A stretch of 64,000 nucleotides of DNA from Enterococcus_I eurekensis. Its GTDB lineage: Bacteria > Bacillota > Bacilli > Lactobacillales > Enterococcaceae. Shown here one piece after another: positions 15,239-24,179 of the stretch. The DNA lies in assembly GCF_042654605.1 (NCBI RefSeq), contig NZ_JBHSGT010000043.1, positions 62,001-126,000 of the forward strand, in the 5' to 3' direction. The notes below the pieces were generated by a model. That model was given only the letters and a program-made list of their open reading frames with translations, searched no databases and was not told where the DNA came from. The number at the start of each line of letters is the position of its first letter. Within the stretch, counting starts at the first letter, position 1. The position numbers were made by a program, and so were the translations under genes.

Positions 15239-17704
15239 ATGGCACGAAAAATTTTAATCATTGGTGGGGTAGCCGGTGGCGCGACAGCAGCGACACGTCT
15301 ACGTCGTTTAAGTGAAACAGACAATATTATTTTATTTGAAAAAGGGGAATATATTTCATTTGCGAACTGTGGATTACCTTACCATGTAGGTGGCGTAATC
15401 AAAGAGCGCGACAATTTATTGTTGCAAACAGTAGAAGGAATGGAAAAACAATATAATTTAGACATTCGTAATTTCTCAGAAGTAACAAGTATTGATCCAG
15501 TTGAAAAAACGGTGACTGTTTATCATCACCAAACAAAACAAACTTATGTCGAAAGTTTTGATGAGTTGATTCTTTCAACGGGGGCAAAAGCAATTGTTCC
15601 AGCAATCGATGGATTGGATCAAGCAAATAATGTTTTCAGTTTACGAAATATTCCGGATATGGATCAGATTCAAGCATACATTAAAGCAAATAATGTCCAA
15701 ACGGCAACAGTTATTGGTGGCGGATTTATTGGTCTTGAGATGATGGAAAATTTAGTAGAACTTGGGATTCAAGTTCAATTAGTTGAAATGGCGCCTCAAG
15801 TGATGCCAAACGTTGATTTTGAAATGGCTCAACAAATTCACCAACAAATTAATTTACACGGCGTAAACTTAATTTTAAACGATGGACTGAAAGAGTTTCA
15901 AGAAGCTGGCCGTCGCTTAGTTTTAACAAGTGGTCGCGTATTACGCTCAGATATGACATTACTTTCAATTGGTGTAACGCCAGAAAACACCTTAGCTAAG
16001 GAAGCTGGTTTAACACTTGGTTTTCGTGGTGGTGTCAAAGTCGATAAAAATTTCCAAACAAGTGCAGACTCCATTTATGCAATTGGTGATATGATTGAAA
16101 TTCCTGATTTTGTCACACAAGAAGCAACACATGTACCACTTGCTTGGCCAGCTAACCGTCAAGGACGCTTAGTGGCAGATGTTTTAAATGGCGGAGAAAT
16201 TGATTATCCAGGAACAATGGGAACATCGGTTGCTAAAGTTTTCGAATTAACGATTGCGGCAACTGGGAATAGTGAACGTCTTTTAAAACAAAAAGGTATT
16301 GCTTATCACGCCATTCATTTACATCCAAATTCGCATGCCGGTTATTATCCAGGTGCGAGCCAAATTCATATGAAGTTATTATTTGGTAATGATGAGAAGA
16401 TTTTAGGTGTGCAAGCAGTTGGAATTGATGGGGTTGAAAAGCGTGTAGACGTGATAGCGACAGCGATGCGTTTTGGCGCCAAAGCTTCTGATTTAGCAAG
16501 TGTTGAGTTGGCATATGCACCACCTTATTCAAGTGCGAAAGACCCAGTCAATATGTTAGGTTATACTGCAGATAATATCATTAACGGAAAAGTTCAGATC
16601 ATTCAATGGCATGAAGTCGATGCCCTTTTAGAAAATGGTGCCTTTTTCTTAGATATTCGTGAATCGTTTGAACAAGCAGCCGGTCTGTTGCCAAATACTT
16701 CTTCAATTCCGTTGAATGAGTTACGTCAAAGAGTCGATGAATTGCCAAAAGATCAAACAATTTATGTTTATTGTCAAGTTGGACAACGTGGTTATAATGC
16801 GGCACGTGTGTTAATGAGTCATGGTTTTGATGTACGCAACTTAGATGGTGGCTACAAAACTTATAAACAAGCAAAATATGAATTGAAAAATATTGCGCTT
16901 GCTGCACCAACCAAAGAAGTTCCAGCTAGTGTTGCAGCTGCTGTTTCTAATTTAGCAATAGTTGAAGTCGATGCTCGTGGATTGCAATGTCCAGGTCCAA
17001 TTTTAAAAGTGAAACAAGAAATTGACCGCATGGAAAATGGGCAACAATTATCCATTCAAGTTAGTGACTTTGGTTTTAGTGCTGATATCGCTGCTTGGTG
17101 TAAAAATACTGGAAATACTTTAGTTTCAACAGATATTCAAGGTAGTCAAGTGGTAGCGTTAATTACAAAAGGCCAAGCAGTAGCGACAGACCAACAACTA
17201 CCCGATTTATCTAAAGCGCAAGAAGGCGTGCTTCACGAAACGAAAGATGGCGCAACAATGGTGGTCTTTAGTGGTGACATGGATAAAGTCTTAGCTTCAA
17301 TGATTATTGCTTCAGGTGCCGCTGCGATGGGTAAAAACGTGACGATCTTCTTTACTTTCTGGGGACTAAGTGCTCTGAAAAAACGTGCAATCAAAAAACG
17401 TGGTATGGCGAAAATGTTTGATATGATGTTACCTAAAGGGGCACAATCAATGCCGATTTCTTCAATGAATATGGGTGGCATGGGTGCGAAAATGATGAAA
17501 CACATTATGAAAGAAAAAAATGTTGATTCATTAGAAACCATGATTGGTAAAGCAAGCGACTTAGGTGTTAAATTCGTTGCATGTACGATGAGTATGGATA
17601 TTATGGGAATTGAAAAAGCCGAATTATATGATTTTGTTGAATATGGTGGCGTTGCAACGTATCTAGGTGACAGTGAAGCCTCAAACTTGAATTTATTCAT
17701 CTAA
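15239..17704 (+). CDS. Four-domain CoA-persulfide reductase fusion (reductase-rhodanese-TusA-DsrE2)
   Basis: An 821-residue fusion. Residues 1 to about 445 are a flavin disulfide reductase with redox Cys in FANCGLPYHVGG. About 455-545 is a rhodanese with CQVGQRGY. About 575-645 is a TusA-like sulfur carrier with ARGLQCPGPILKVKQ. About 660-821 is a DsrE2-type domain with VACTMSMDIMGI. All four catalytic or carrier cysteines are present, so sulfane sulfur could be passed within one chain. The reductase and rhodanese parts are paralogous to the 13112-14764 protein. It is the first gene of an operon with the CstR-like sensor and a DsrE protein, behind a strong operator-bearing promoter. Confidence 0.93.
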   Translation: MARKILIIGGVAGGATAATRLRRLSETDNIILFEKGEYISFANCGLPYHVGGVIKERDNLLLQTVEGMEKQYNLDIRNFSEVTSIDPVEKTVTVYHHQTKQTYVESFDELILSTGAKAIVPAIDGLDQANNVFSLRNIPDMDQIQAYIKANNVQTATVIGGGFIGLEMMENLVELGIQVQLVEMAPQVMPNVDFEMAQQIHQQINLHGVNLILNDGLKEFQEAGRRLVLTSGRVLRSDMTLLSIGVTPENTLAKEAGLTLGFRGGVKVDKNFQTSADSIYAIGDMIEIPDFVTQEATHVPLAWPANRQGRLVADVLNGGEIDYPGTMGTSVAKVFELTIAATGNSERLLKQKGIAYHAIHLHPNSHAGYYPGASQIHMKLLFGNDEKILGVQAVGIDGVEKRVDVIATAMRFGAKASDLASVELAYAPPYSSAKDPVNMLGYTADNIINGKVQIIQWHEVDALLENGAFFLDIRESFEQAAGLLPNTSSIPLNELRQRVDELPKDQTIYVYCQVGQRGYNAARVLMSHGFDVRNLDGGYKTYKQAKYELKNIALAAPTKEVPASVAAAVSNLAIVEVDARGLQCPGPILKVKQEIDRMENGQQLSIQVSDFGFSADIAAWCKNTGNTLVSTDIQGSQVVALITKGQAVATDQQLPDLSKAQEGVLHETKDGATMVVFSGDMDKVLASMIIASGAAAMGKNVTIFFTFWGLSALKKRAIKKRGMAKMFDMMLPKGAQSMPISSMNMGGMGAKMMKHIMKEKNVDSLETMIGKASDLGVKFVACTMSMDIMGIEKAELYDFVEYGGVATYLGDSEASNLNLFI

Positions 17705-17729
17705 ATACGGTATGGTAAGGTCAGAAAGT

Positions 17730-18002
17730 ATGGGTGAAGAAATGGAAGCAGAAAACAAAAAAATTATGAACCGCCTTCGTCGAGCAGAAGGCCAATTAAG
17801 AGGCATTCAAAAAATGATTGAAGACGAGCAAGAGTGCCTTGATATTATTACGCAATTAAGCGCGGTTCGCTCGGGAATCGATCGAGTGATGGGGATTATT
17901 ATGGCTGAAAATTTAAAAAATTGTTTTATTGATCCAGATAAAGACCCAGAAGAACAAGCCAAAAAAGTCGAACAAGCGATTAATATGATTATTAAAAAAT
18001 AA
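17730..18002 (+). CDS. cstR: CstR-like persulfide-sensing transcriptional repressor (CsoR family)
   Basis: A CsoR-fold helical repressor of 90 residues from the ATG at 17730, which has a GGTAAGG site; ATG 17712 and 17742 are alternatives. The first cysteine is in EQECLDII and the second, 29 residues later, in NLKNCF. Copper-sensing CsoR proteins have a His four residues before the second Cys; here that position is Asn, which is the CstR pattern of sensing persulfides through the two thiols. The gene lies 25 bp after the fusion reductase and presumably represses both divergent operons through the sites at 15102-15117 and 15187-15211. Confidence 0.88.
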   Translation: MGEEMEAENKKIMNRLRRAEGQLRGIQKMIEDEQECLDIITQLSAVRSGIDRVMGIIMAENLKNCFIDPDKDPEEQAKKVEQAINMIIKK

Positions 18003-18015
18003 GTAAAGGGGTTTG

Positions 18016-18336
18016 ATGAAAGTGAAAGTTGTTTTTCATATTGATGATGTCAACCGTTGGCCACGAGTCAAAGGAAATGTCCAAAATTTATTGAAAGAAA
18101 CACAAGAGATAGCGGTAATTATTTTGGCGAATAGCGATGCGGTCCAAGGGTATTTAAGTGAAGAGAACCAAGCCTTCATTCAAACGACCCCTATTGTGTT
18201 TCACGCTTGCCGTAATGCTTTACGCGGACAGAAAATTTCTGAAGACAAATTACCGGATACAGTGAAAGTTGTACCGGCGGGGGTTCTTGATTTAATCGAA
18301 TTGCAAACGCAAGGTTATAGTTATATTAAAGTTTAG
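18016..18336 (+). CDS. DsrE/DsrF-family sulfur-relay protein
   Basis: A protein of about 106 residues of the DsrE/F type, with VVFHIDDVNRWPRVKGNVQN at the start, then AVIILANSDAVQGYL, and a cysteine in VFHACRNALRGQ at the usual carrier position. Such proteins bind persulfide sulfur and pass it between partners. It is the last gene of the cstR operon, 13 bp after cstR. ATG 18016 is preferred to TTG 18013 because of spacing from the AAAGGGG site. Confidence 0.85.
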   Translation: MKVKVVFHIDDVNRWPRVKGNVQNLLKETQEIAVIILANSDAVQGYLSEENQAFIQTTPIVFHACRNALRGQKISEDKLPDTVKVVPAGVLDLIELQTQGYSYIKV

Positions 18337-18413
18337 TGAAATGATTGGGAAACCTATCTTTCTCTTTTGAGTGTGATATGATTGAAACATTATACTTAAG
18401 GGAGAAGGATTTT

Positions 18414-19094
18414 ATGAAAGTGCCAATATTGTATGAGGACAATCATCTCTTATTGGTCGAAAAACCACGAAATATTCCTGTTCAAGAAGACAGTAGTCGT
18501 GATTTGGATTTATTAACCGGTTTAAAACAAATGATAAAAGTTCGTGATGATAAACCAGGCAACGTTTATTTAGGCTTGGTGCATCGGTTAGATCGTCCAG
18601 TTGGTGGTGCCATGGTTTTTGCTAAAACGTCAAAAGCCGCATCACGTCTATCCGATATGATGCGTCGTCAAGTGATTGAGCGCCAATATTGGGCAGTCGT
18701 TCACGGTGTCCCAAAACAAAAAAAGGACCAGTTAACCGATTATCTATATAAAAATACGCAAAAAAATCAAGTAGCAGTTGTTTCAAGTAAACATCCAGGT
18801 GCAAAAAAAGCCATTTTGAATTATCAAGTATTGGCTAGTCGAGAGGGCTTTAGCTTACTTGCCGTTCAATTAGAAACGGGGAGACCACATCAAATTCGAG
18901 TCCAGCTATCAGCCATGGGACATCCAATTTATGGCGATCAAAAATATGGTCAAAAGACCAGTAAAGTTGGGCAACAAATTGCTTTATGGGCACAATCATT
19001 AAGCTTGGAACACCCAATCAAAAAAGAACCAATACACGTGGAGGCAAAATTGCCGTCTGAATATCCCTGGAATATATGGGAACAGACGGAATAA
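18414..19094 (+). CDS. RluA-family RNA pseudouridine synthase
   Basis: A 226-residue enzyme that isomerises uridine in rRNA or tRNA. The catalytic Asp is in GLVHRLDRPVGGAMVFAKTS, preceded by the N-terminal LYEDNHLLLVEKP motif; GRPHQIRVQLSAMGHPIYGD is the conserved C-terminal signature. There is no S4 domain, so it belongs to the short RluA branch. The start at 18414 has GGGAGAAGG upstream; the longer frame to 18345 is not conserved sequence. The target base cannot be assigned. Confidence 0.92.
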   Translation: MKVPILYEDNHLLLVEKPRNIPVQEDSSRDLDLLTGLKQMIKVRDDKPGNVYLGLVHRLDRPVGGAMVFAKTSKAASRLSDMMRRQVIERQYWAVVHGVPKQKKDQLTDYLYKNTQKNQVAVVSSKHPGAKKAILNYQVLASREGFSLLAVQLETGRPHQIRVQLSAMGHPIYGDQKYGQKTSKVGQQIALWAQSLSLEHPIKKEPIHVEAKLPSEYPWNIWEQTE

Positions 19095-19096
19095 TC

Positions 19097-19133
19097 AAAC
19101 AAGGGATCGCGATATAGTCGCGGTCCCTTGTTT
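19097..19133. terminator. Terminator between convergent genes
   Basis: Arms AAACAAGGGA...CGCG and CGCGGTCCCTTGTTT form a long stem just after the pseudouridine synthase stop. It also lies after the end of the opposing seven-gene cassette, so it can serve both strands. Confidence 0.8.
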
Positions 19134-19179
19134 GGTTAAAAATGTTGAAATGTCAGTCAACCTAAGTCTTTCTCTTCGA

Positions 19180-19764
19180 TTAGTTAAATAACAATTGAAC
19201 CCTCTCGACGTCTGGTGATAACTGATAAGTATAATAAAAATTTTGAGAAGATAGACGCTTATAAGTCTGTTTACTCAAGCTATTCTTGTTGATTGCGTAG
19301 TATAAAGTGATTTCATCGGTTTGTTGAGCAGCGATATTTTGGGTTATTTCACCGTTATTTACTTCAAGCATTGTTGGTAGAGAAACACCATTAGAGTATG
19401 TATCATTTACCGTAAGCATAGCCATCATTAACGCTTCAATATTTTGTTCGCTATCCGATTTATTATTCACGCTTAGAGTGACTGAAATAAGGGTATACGA
19501 TAGTCCGTTATCTTTTGATTGTGCATAAAAATTAGGCGCGAATTGCGAGACTTCTGTAGATGCTATAAAATGTGCATCCTTTACATAGAATTCTAAACTA
19601 GTATTTTTAGGAACTTTCAAAGGTACATTCATTTGATGAATCGTTTCTTTGGGTAGGCGATAAATATTATTAACGGTTATAACAGATTTGAAAAATAATA
19701 TGGATAAGAGGAAGAGGCTAAGTATTGATAGCATGACAATTCTTTTCTTTTTTTTATCGAGCAT
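19180..19764 (-). CDS. Cassette A gene 7: membrane-anchored exported protein
   Basis: A protein of about 194 residues with a basic N-terminus (MLDKKKKR), one hydrophobic helix near residues 10-30 and a long extracellular part. No lipobox is seen. The ectodomain has beta-strand-rich sequence such as LSYTLISVTLSVNNKSDSEQ, reminiscent of DUF4352-like exported domains. It is the counterpart of the 28453-28977 gene of cassette B; both share a phrase of the type TVNDTYSNGVSLPTML / VTGNFSNGLHLPLTML and end shortly after. The start overlaps the end of the ATPase gene. Function unknown. Confidence 0.7.
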   Translation of the reverse strand: MLDKKKKRIVMLSILSLFLLSILFFKSVITVNNIYRLPKETIHQMNVPLKVPKNTSLEFYVKDAHFIASTEVSQFAPNFYAQSKDNGLSYTLISVTLSVNNKSDSEQNIEALMMAMLTVNDTYSNGVSLPTMLEVNNGEITQNIAAQQTDEITLYYAINKNSLSKQTYKRLSSQNFYYTYQLSPDVERVQLLFN

Positions 19765-20410
19765 TTTTATCAACTCCGTATTGTCTAAGTACCTTACCAG
19801 TTTTCATTTCAATTATTTCATCGGCCAAGAAGTCCAATTCCTCTTTATCATGAGATGCCACAATAATTAAGGCACCTTTTTCTTTTCGATTCGTTAATAA
19901 ATCCAAGACTTTTTGAGTAGACTCCTCGTCTAAACCATTAAGTGGCTCATCTAATAAAATAATTTTGGGATTTTCCATGACGGCACTAATAATTCCGATT
20001 TTTTGCTTCATACCTAGTGAATAATTTTTAACTTTTTTATTATCATTTGGATCTAAATCAAAGTAATTCATTAAGTCTATTATCGTATGTTGATCGATTT
20101 CATCTTTGATAGAAGCGAGTGTCATTAAATTTTTTATACCAGAATAATTTGTGATTAATCCAGGGTTCTCAATTAGAATACCTAAACTATCTGGAAAAGA
20201 GAGATCTTTACCCAGTTCCAGATTATCAATCGTAATTTTCCCTGATGTAGGCAAGACTAAACCACATATCAGACGAAGTAACATGGTTTTTCCGGCGCCA
20301 TTTTTCCCTCGAAGTCCGTAAATTTTCCCACTTTCTAAATGAAGCGAAACATTGGTAATAATAGGTAGTTTCTTTATATTTTTTGAGACATCATCTATAA
20401 TAATTTTCAT
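19754..20410 (-). CDS. Cassette A gene 6: ABC transporter ATPase
   Basis: A 218-residue ATPase subunit with Walker A GKNGAGKTMLLRLICG, signature YSLGMKQKIG, Walker B KIILLDEPLNGLD and H-loop ASHDKEELDF. It pairs with the polytopic proteins encoded upstream in the same cassette. The start at 20410 is chosen because AAAGGGG lies just before it; 20425 gives five extra residues. It is clearly paralogous to the 27800-28456 ATPase of cassette B, sharing GLRGKNGAGKT and SLGM[KR]QK.[GI]. The short form without accessory domains is typical of peptide or bacteriocin export and immunity ABC systems. Confidence 0.93.
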   Translation of the reverse strand: MKIIIDDVSKNIKKLPIITNVSLHLESGKIYGLRGKNGAGKTMLLRLICGLVLPTSGKITIDNLELGKDLSFPDSLGILIENPGLITNYSGIKNLMTLASIKDEIDQHTIIDLMNYFDLDPNDNKKVKNYSLGMKQKIGIISAVMENPKIILLDEPLNGLDEESTQKVLDLLTNRKEKGALIIVASHDKEELDFLADEIIEMKTGKVLRQYGVDKNAR

Positions 20411-20425
20411 TTTTTCCCCTTTCAT

Positions 20426-21235
20426 TCATACCGTGTAATCCCATTTTTTGATTTTATTCCATCCAATCACATAAAAAAAACAAAGACAAAATATAGAGAT
20501 GAGTAGACCAGTATAACTGTTTATTTGAGTAGTGGATAGTGAAGACGTCATAACATTATTTCTTAAAAGCATTAAGTAATTCCCTAGAAAAATAGGTGAA
20601 GTGAAAAAAGCTGAAATAACTAGATAAGCAATGATACAAAGAAAACTTTGAAGTTCACCCCAAAAGTAAGTAACTAATAATTCAAGTAGAGCTAAAGTAC
20701 TGCAAATTAACCAAGGGATAAACACAACATTAGTAAAAATCGAAACATTCGAAAAAGAAGAGCTTGCGCCTATAAAATACTCTGAAAAACTTTGTGTTGG
20801 CGTAAGAGAAAAAAAGTTCCCGCTTATCAAAACACATAATATTGAAGTAAGTAAAATAACGGAAAAGTGGATAAAAACAGTGGAGAATGTTAATAATACT
20901 TTAAATGACCAAAAGGAGACTCGTTTTTTAAATGAAAAAAACAGCAAATAATTCAATGTTCCTGTTGCAGGCCGAATGGTGATATTTATAGAATAAAAGA
21001 TAAAAATAAATAAGCTTAACCACAAAAGAGGAATTCTAAAAACATCTAGCATCCCTATATTTTCAATAGGCTGAATCCCTAGAAATAAGAAAACGAGGCT
21101 ATCACCTAAAGAAATTTTATTTAGGTGAGGTGTTTTTACCAGCTGAAAGAAACTAATTCCTGTGAATAATGCTGTGATCAAATAATAATACCAAATTGAA
21201 AGTATTCGAGATTGAAAAAACCGATATCTATTCAT
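20426..21235 (-). CDS. Cassette A gene 5: polytopic membrane protein (ABC permease-like)
   Basis: A 269-residue membrane protein with about six predicted hydrophobic helices. It shares no recognised motif with a well-known family but keeps the position and size of the cassette B gene at 26975-27790; both contain a GN(Y/L)LM(L/I)-type segment near the C-terminus. The spacing of helices fits an ABC-2-like permease subunit. It overlaps the upstream gene by 8 bp and ends immediately before the ATPase gene. The substrate is unknown. Confidence 0.75.
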   Translation of the reverse strand: MNRYRFFQSRILSIWYYYLITALFTGISFFQLVKTPHLNKISLGDSLVFLFLGIQPIENIGMLDVFRIPLLWLSLFIFIFYSINITIRPATGTLNYLLFFSFKKRVSFWSFKVLLTFSTVFIHFSVILLTSILCVLISGNFFSLTPTQSFSEYFIGASSSFSNVSIFTNVVFIPWLICSTLALLELLVTYFWGELQSFLCIIAYLVISAFFTSPIFLGNYLMLLRNNVMTSSLSTTQINSYTGLLISIFCLCFFYVIGWNKIKKWDYTV

Positions 21236-21977
21236 GAAAATCCTTTCGAGTAATTATTTTTAAGTGTGCGAATCCATAGAACATAACTAAGCAGAAAATG
21301 AAAGTGAGTATTTGTTTATAAGCAAACCTTGTTTGATCTATGAAAGAGTGATAAGAAAAAAAAGAATAAAGCTGCATTAATCCTAAAAAGAGTAGGCTGA
21401 AGAAAAAACAGAGCATAAATGAGTCTGTATACCAATAAATCAATAGAAAGATTGAACCTATAAATAATAGAGAAATCCAGATGGTAAACAGAGTGAGTGT
21501 AGCAACTATAACAAAAGAAATATCTAGTAATGTTCCTGTTTTAAAAAAGAAGAAACTATTCATACTATCCCAATTCATTGACGTCGTGACAAAAGGAAAT
21601 GAAAGGATAAATACGAGAAATCCTATTAATAGCGTCCATAAAAGACTCGAAGTAACAATGATAAATGATTGTTGATACCATAATGTCTGTCTTTTTTTAA
21701 AACTTAAGACATGGTGAGAATTAAAGTTTTGAAAGAACAAAAAACATAATGTTATCACGTACGGAAAGGTAACGATGAAACCATGAATATAAGGTTCACC
21801 GATCAATATGAAGCTATCAGCTAATGAAAATTCAAGTAACTCACGTTGTGATCGATTAATAATAAAAAAAATACTAGTCGCTAAACTACCCAATAGATAG
21901 ACAATTAATAAAGAGAAAAATATCCAAAAACGTTGAACGTTCTTAAGATAAAAAGAAAGAGTTTTTAATTGATTCAC
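21228..21977 (-). CDS. Cassette A gene 4: polytopic membrane protein (ABC permease-like)
   Basis: A 249-residue protein with about six hydrophobic helices and a short basic loop (FKKRQTLWYQQS) like that of the cassette B gene at 26209-26979 (ENRKQLFVHQLIFG). Both begin with a similar cytoplasmic-first topology and contain a SLADSFI..GEPYIHGF / SIADGYVNLFKANQ-type segment after helix 1. The ATG at 21977 overlaps the stop of the upstream gene, so the genes are translationally coupled. It is presumably one of three membrane subunits served by the ATPase. Confidence 0.75.
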   Translation of the reverse strand: MNQLKTLSFYLKNVQRFWIFFSLLIVYLLGSLATSIFFIINRSQRELLEFSLADSFILIGEPYIHGFIVTFPYVITLCFLFFQNFNSHHVLSFKKRQTLWYQQSFIIVTSSLLWTLLIGFLVFILSFPFVTTSMNWDSMNSFFFFKTGTLLDISFVIVATLTLFTIWISLLFIGSIFLLIYWYTDSFMLCFFFSLLFLGLMQLYSFFSYHSFIDQTRFAYKQILTFIFCLVMFYGFAHLKIITRKDFHE

Positions 21978-22807
21978 TAATCTGTTCCTCTCATTCCGAA
22001 GTGTAAATAGCTAAATAGAGACAGTATTAGAAATGAGCACATTTCTAATACAAGAAGCGGGAGACTAATCTTTGCTTGAAAAGGGTAAAGAAATTCTTGT
22101 GGGCTTAAAAAGGATAGATCTGCCAAATCTAGAATCATTGTTCCAAAAAGAATGATTAGGAAAGGAAATGAAAAAATAATAAAAGAATAATCTGTAAAAA
22201 AGGTGACAATTAAACTTAGAGTGGCATAAATTCCAGCGAAAATAAAAATGATAATAAAAAAGAGTCCGACATATAAAAAAGGAGTGGAGTAGAATAAGTG
22301 TGACAACGTGCTAATATCTGTTATTCCAGCATGAGCGGTCTCAGGATACGGCCCTATAATTGGAAAAAGGGTCATAAAAAAAAGAAAATTTAAAATTAAG
22401 GGAATAATGACAGCTAATCCACCTGAAAAAAAGGTTGCTATCCATTTTGCAAAATAGTAATTTTTCTTTTTTGTTCGTGTAAAAACACTTTTTAGGTAAC
22501 CATTTTTCTCATCTAACATGTAAGAATTACCGTGTGGAAATGCAGCTAAAAGTGGTAAGATCAAAAAAAACAAAAATCCGTTAAATAACATACCTGATTC
22601 ACCTATCCAGGCGCTCCATAAGTAGTCAGGTGCATCCATTGCTTGCTCTTCAAAGTAGCCTACCATTTGCTTCATATTTCCGACATCATTTGTATGCAAG
22701 TAGAGCCAAATTTGATGACCTGAAATTAGCATTCCGACAATCAGAGAAATCAGCATTTTTTTATTGAATAGTGCTCGTTTTATTTCTAAGGAAATCATTT
22801 TCTTCAT
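21977..22807 (-). CDS. Cassette A gene 3: polytopic membrane protein (DUF2705/ABC-2-like permease)
   Basis: A 276-residue protein with about six helices. It carries a pattern seen in many Firmicute ABC permeases associated with small secreted peptides: FFLILPLLAAFPHGNSYM followed by a cytoplasmic DEKNGYLKSVFTRTKKKNYY loop and another helix with FSGGLAVIIP. The cassette B counterpart (25370-26197) has the matching FIIIPLLAALPYGASMYRD and RMEKSNYLFIKW segments. It lies between the exported protein gene and the second permease-like gene. This is the best conserved membrane component between the two cassettes. Confidence 0.8.
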   Translation of the reverse strand: MKKMISLEIKRALFNKKMLISLIVGMLISGHQIWLYLHTNDVGNMKQMVGYFEEQAMDAPDYLWSAWIGESGMLFNGFLFFLILPLLAAFPHGNSYMLDEKNGYLKSVFTRTKKKNYYFAKWIATFFSGGLAVIIPLILNFLFFMTLFPIIGPYPETAHAGITDISTLSHLFYSTPFLYVGLFFIIIFIFAGIYATLSLIVTFFTDYSFIIFSFPFLIILFGTMILDLADLSFLSPQEFLYPFQAKISLPLLVLEMCSFLILSLFSYLHFGMRGTD

Positions 22808-22810
22808 TGA

Positions 22811-23482
22811 TTAATTCTCCTTAATATCAAGTTTAACTTTTGTTAAGTATTGTGGGTCCATTGCCACAACACCATTCAAATCAGGTAAAATATATAAATT
22901 ATCTTTAAGGGAATCATACTCACTATCGAGTAGAACGTATCCTAGGTAGATTTTTTTTCTTTCTTGTGGCTTTAAAGTTAGCTTAAAGCTTTCTTTTTTT
23001 TCAATATCTTTTGTTGTACTAGTAAGAGAAATATCTGTGACATTGAACAATTCCTGTTCTTTTTCGGTAAAGAGAGATATATTCGCCAATTCAATCGTAT
23101 AATCGCTATCCTTCGTGTTTGTTATAGTCACACCAATTTCTAAGTAAGAATGATTGTCAAGAAAGGTATTATCCCCATCTACTTCAACATCTGATAAAAC
23201 ATAGTATTTAGGATCAACATGATTAAGATGATTAATTTTTTTGGAAATGATAGAGGACTCAACTAAGAAAGTGAAATCTTCATTTTCAAGAATTTGGTTT
23301 TCTGAAATGGTCTTTGTCCGATTTGAGGTTGTACTGAGCGTTTTAGATTCACTTTCATGCTTTAATTGCTCAGAGAAATCTGTACCCATTTTCGGTAGAA
23401 TGTCGGATTTGTAAACAATTATACCGAAAATAAAAAAAATAATAATCATGAACATAGTTATGGCTAATAGATTTTTTTTCAT
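22811..23482 (-). CDS. Cassette A gene 2: membrane-anchored exported protein
   Basis: A 223-residue protein with one N-terminal membrane helix (about residues 5-25) and an extracellular domain. A 40-residue Ser/Thr-rich linker precedes a beta-rich domain with a YLEIGVTITNTKDSDYTIEL segment, the kind of strand pattern found in DUF4352/DUF5067-like extracellular modules. The cassette B counterpart (24702-25373) has the same length, anchor and a FYLTIELELKNNSTEPFVFF segment at the same place, plus a shared phrase of the type YY(V)LSDVEVDGDNTFLDN / YDNIEMDENNTLLGDN. Function unknown. Confidence 0.7.
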   Translation of the reverse strand: MKKNLLAITMFMIIIFFIFGIIVYKSDILPKMGTDFSEQLKHESESKTLSTTSNRTKTISENQILENEDFTFLVESSIISKKINHLNHVDPKYYVLSDVEVDGDNTFLDNHSYLEIGVTITNTKDSDYTIELANISLFTEKEQELFNVTDISLTSTTKDIEKKESFKLTLKPQERKKIYLGYVLLDSEYDSLKDNLYILPDLNGVVAMDPQYLTKVKLDIKEN

Positions 23483-23541
23483 TTATAGCACCTATACTTT
23501 CTTAAAACAATCGTTGATTGATTCGTATCTATGTTATTTTG

Positions 23542-23997
23542 TTAAACGCTGTCGGGACTCCATAAGAAACTAATCCAAGTTTTTGAATGAGACCCTGGTG
23601 AGATTAGAAAAGCCGCATGTGAATAGCTTGGTTTTGATTTCCCATTGGCATCGACTGTTTCTCGTACATAATTGCTGATATATTTAGCGCTTCCAACACC
23701 TAAATAAGTATATCCACTTGCTACTTGATTCGTATAAAAAGTAGAACCGCCATAGCTCCCTACAGGTCGTAAGTACACGTATAGAGTAGATTGATCATTA
23801 TATGCGTACATTGATGTAAGGTCAGTTTTTGATCGAGGAGAAGTTACAGAGTCTCCACCATCACCAGTACTGTATCGAGCGAAGCGAGTATCTGTATGAT
23901 TATTAGCGGATGCATAATTTGTCGATGTTATCCCTAATCCAATCATAATTGCAAATCCAAGAAATACCTTTAAAACAAGAGGATTATTTTTTTTCAT
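23542..23997 (-). CDS. Cassette A gene 1: small secreted protein (DUF2712-like)
   Basis: A 151-residue preprotein. The signal peptide (MKKNNP then a hydrophobic core, cleavage near TNYASA) leaves a mature protein of about 120 residues that begins NNHTDTRF and ends LWSPDSV. The mature part is rich in Tyr, Ser and Gly and has no cysteine. NNHTDTRF, RSKTD, YNDQS, KYISNYV and LWSPDS are shared with the cassette B protein at 24221-24637. This pattern resembles the DUF2712 family of unknown function. The start at 23997 is preferred over TTG 24018 because GGAAGGGA lies 11 bases before it. A bacteriocin-like or signalling role is possible but unproved. Confidence 0.75.
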   Translation of the reverse strand: MKKNNPLVLKVFLGFAIMIGLGITSTNYASANNHTDTRFARYSTGDGGDSVTSPRSKTDLTSMYAYNDQSTLYVYLRPVGSYGGSTFYTNQVASGYTYLGVGSAKYISNYVRETVDANGKSKPSYSHAAFLISPGSHSKTWISFLWSPDSV

Positions 23998-24070
23998 ATG
24001 TTTATCTATCCCTTCCAACTACTTTTTTTAAAAATTTAACTACAAATAAAAATCGATCAACTTGAGGTAG

Positions 24071-24099
24071 ATACTACTCCTTTATAAATATGTAGTCAA
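24071..24099 (-). promoter_or_regulatory. Cassette A promoter
   Basis: On the minus strand: -35 TTGACT (24094-24099), 17-bp spacer ending GGAG, -10 TAGTAT (24071-24076), about 75 bp before the start at 23997. The spacer ending in GGAG is shared with the divergent cassette B promoter. Confidence 0.65.
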
Positions 24100-24150
24100 C
24101 GTTTTTTATAATCGATTTATTTTTTTGTTGTTTAATAAACTAAAAAATTA

Positions 24151-24179
24151 TTGCGTTGTTAAAATTTGAGGAGTATAGT
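24151..24179 (+). promoter_or_regulatory. Cassette B promoter
   Basis: -35 TTGCGT (24151-24156), 17-bp spacer ending GGAG, -10 TATAGT (24174-24179), 42 bp before the start at 24221. Two ATCGAT sites (near 24053 and 24111) also lie in this divergent region; they might be operator halves or chance. Confidence 0.65.

Noticed and set aside
17233..17700. 155-residue minus-strand frame inside the four-domain reductase gene
   Set aside because: Shadow frame opposite the conserved DsrE2 domain; its composition reflects the complementary codons.
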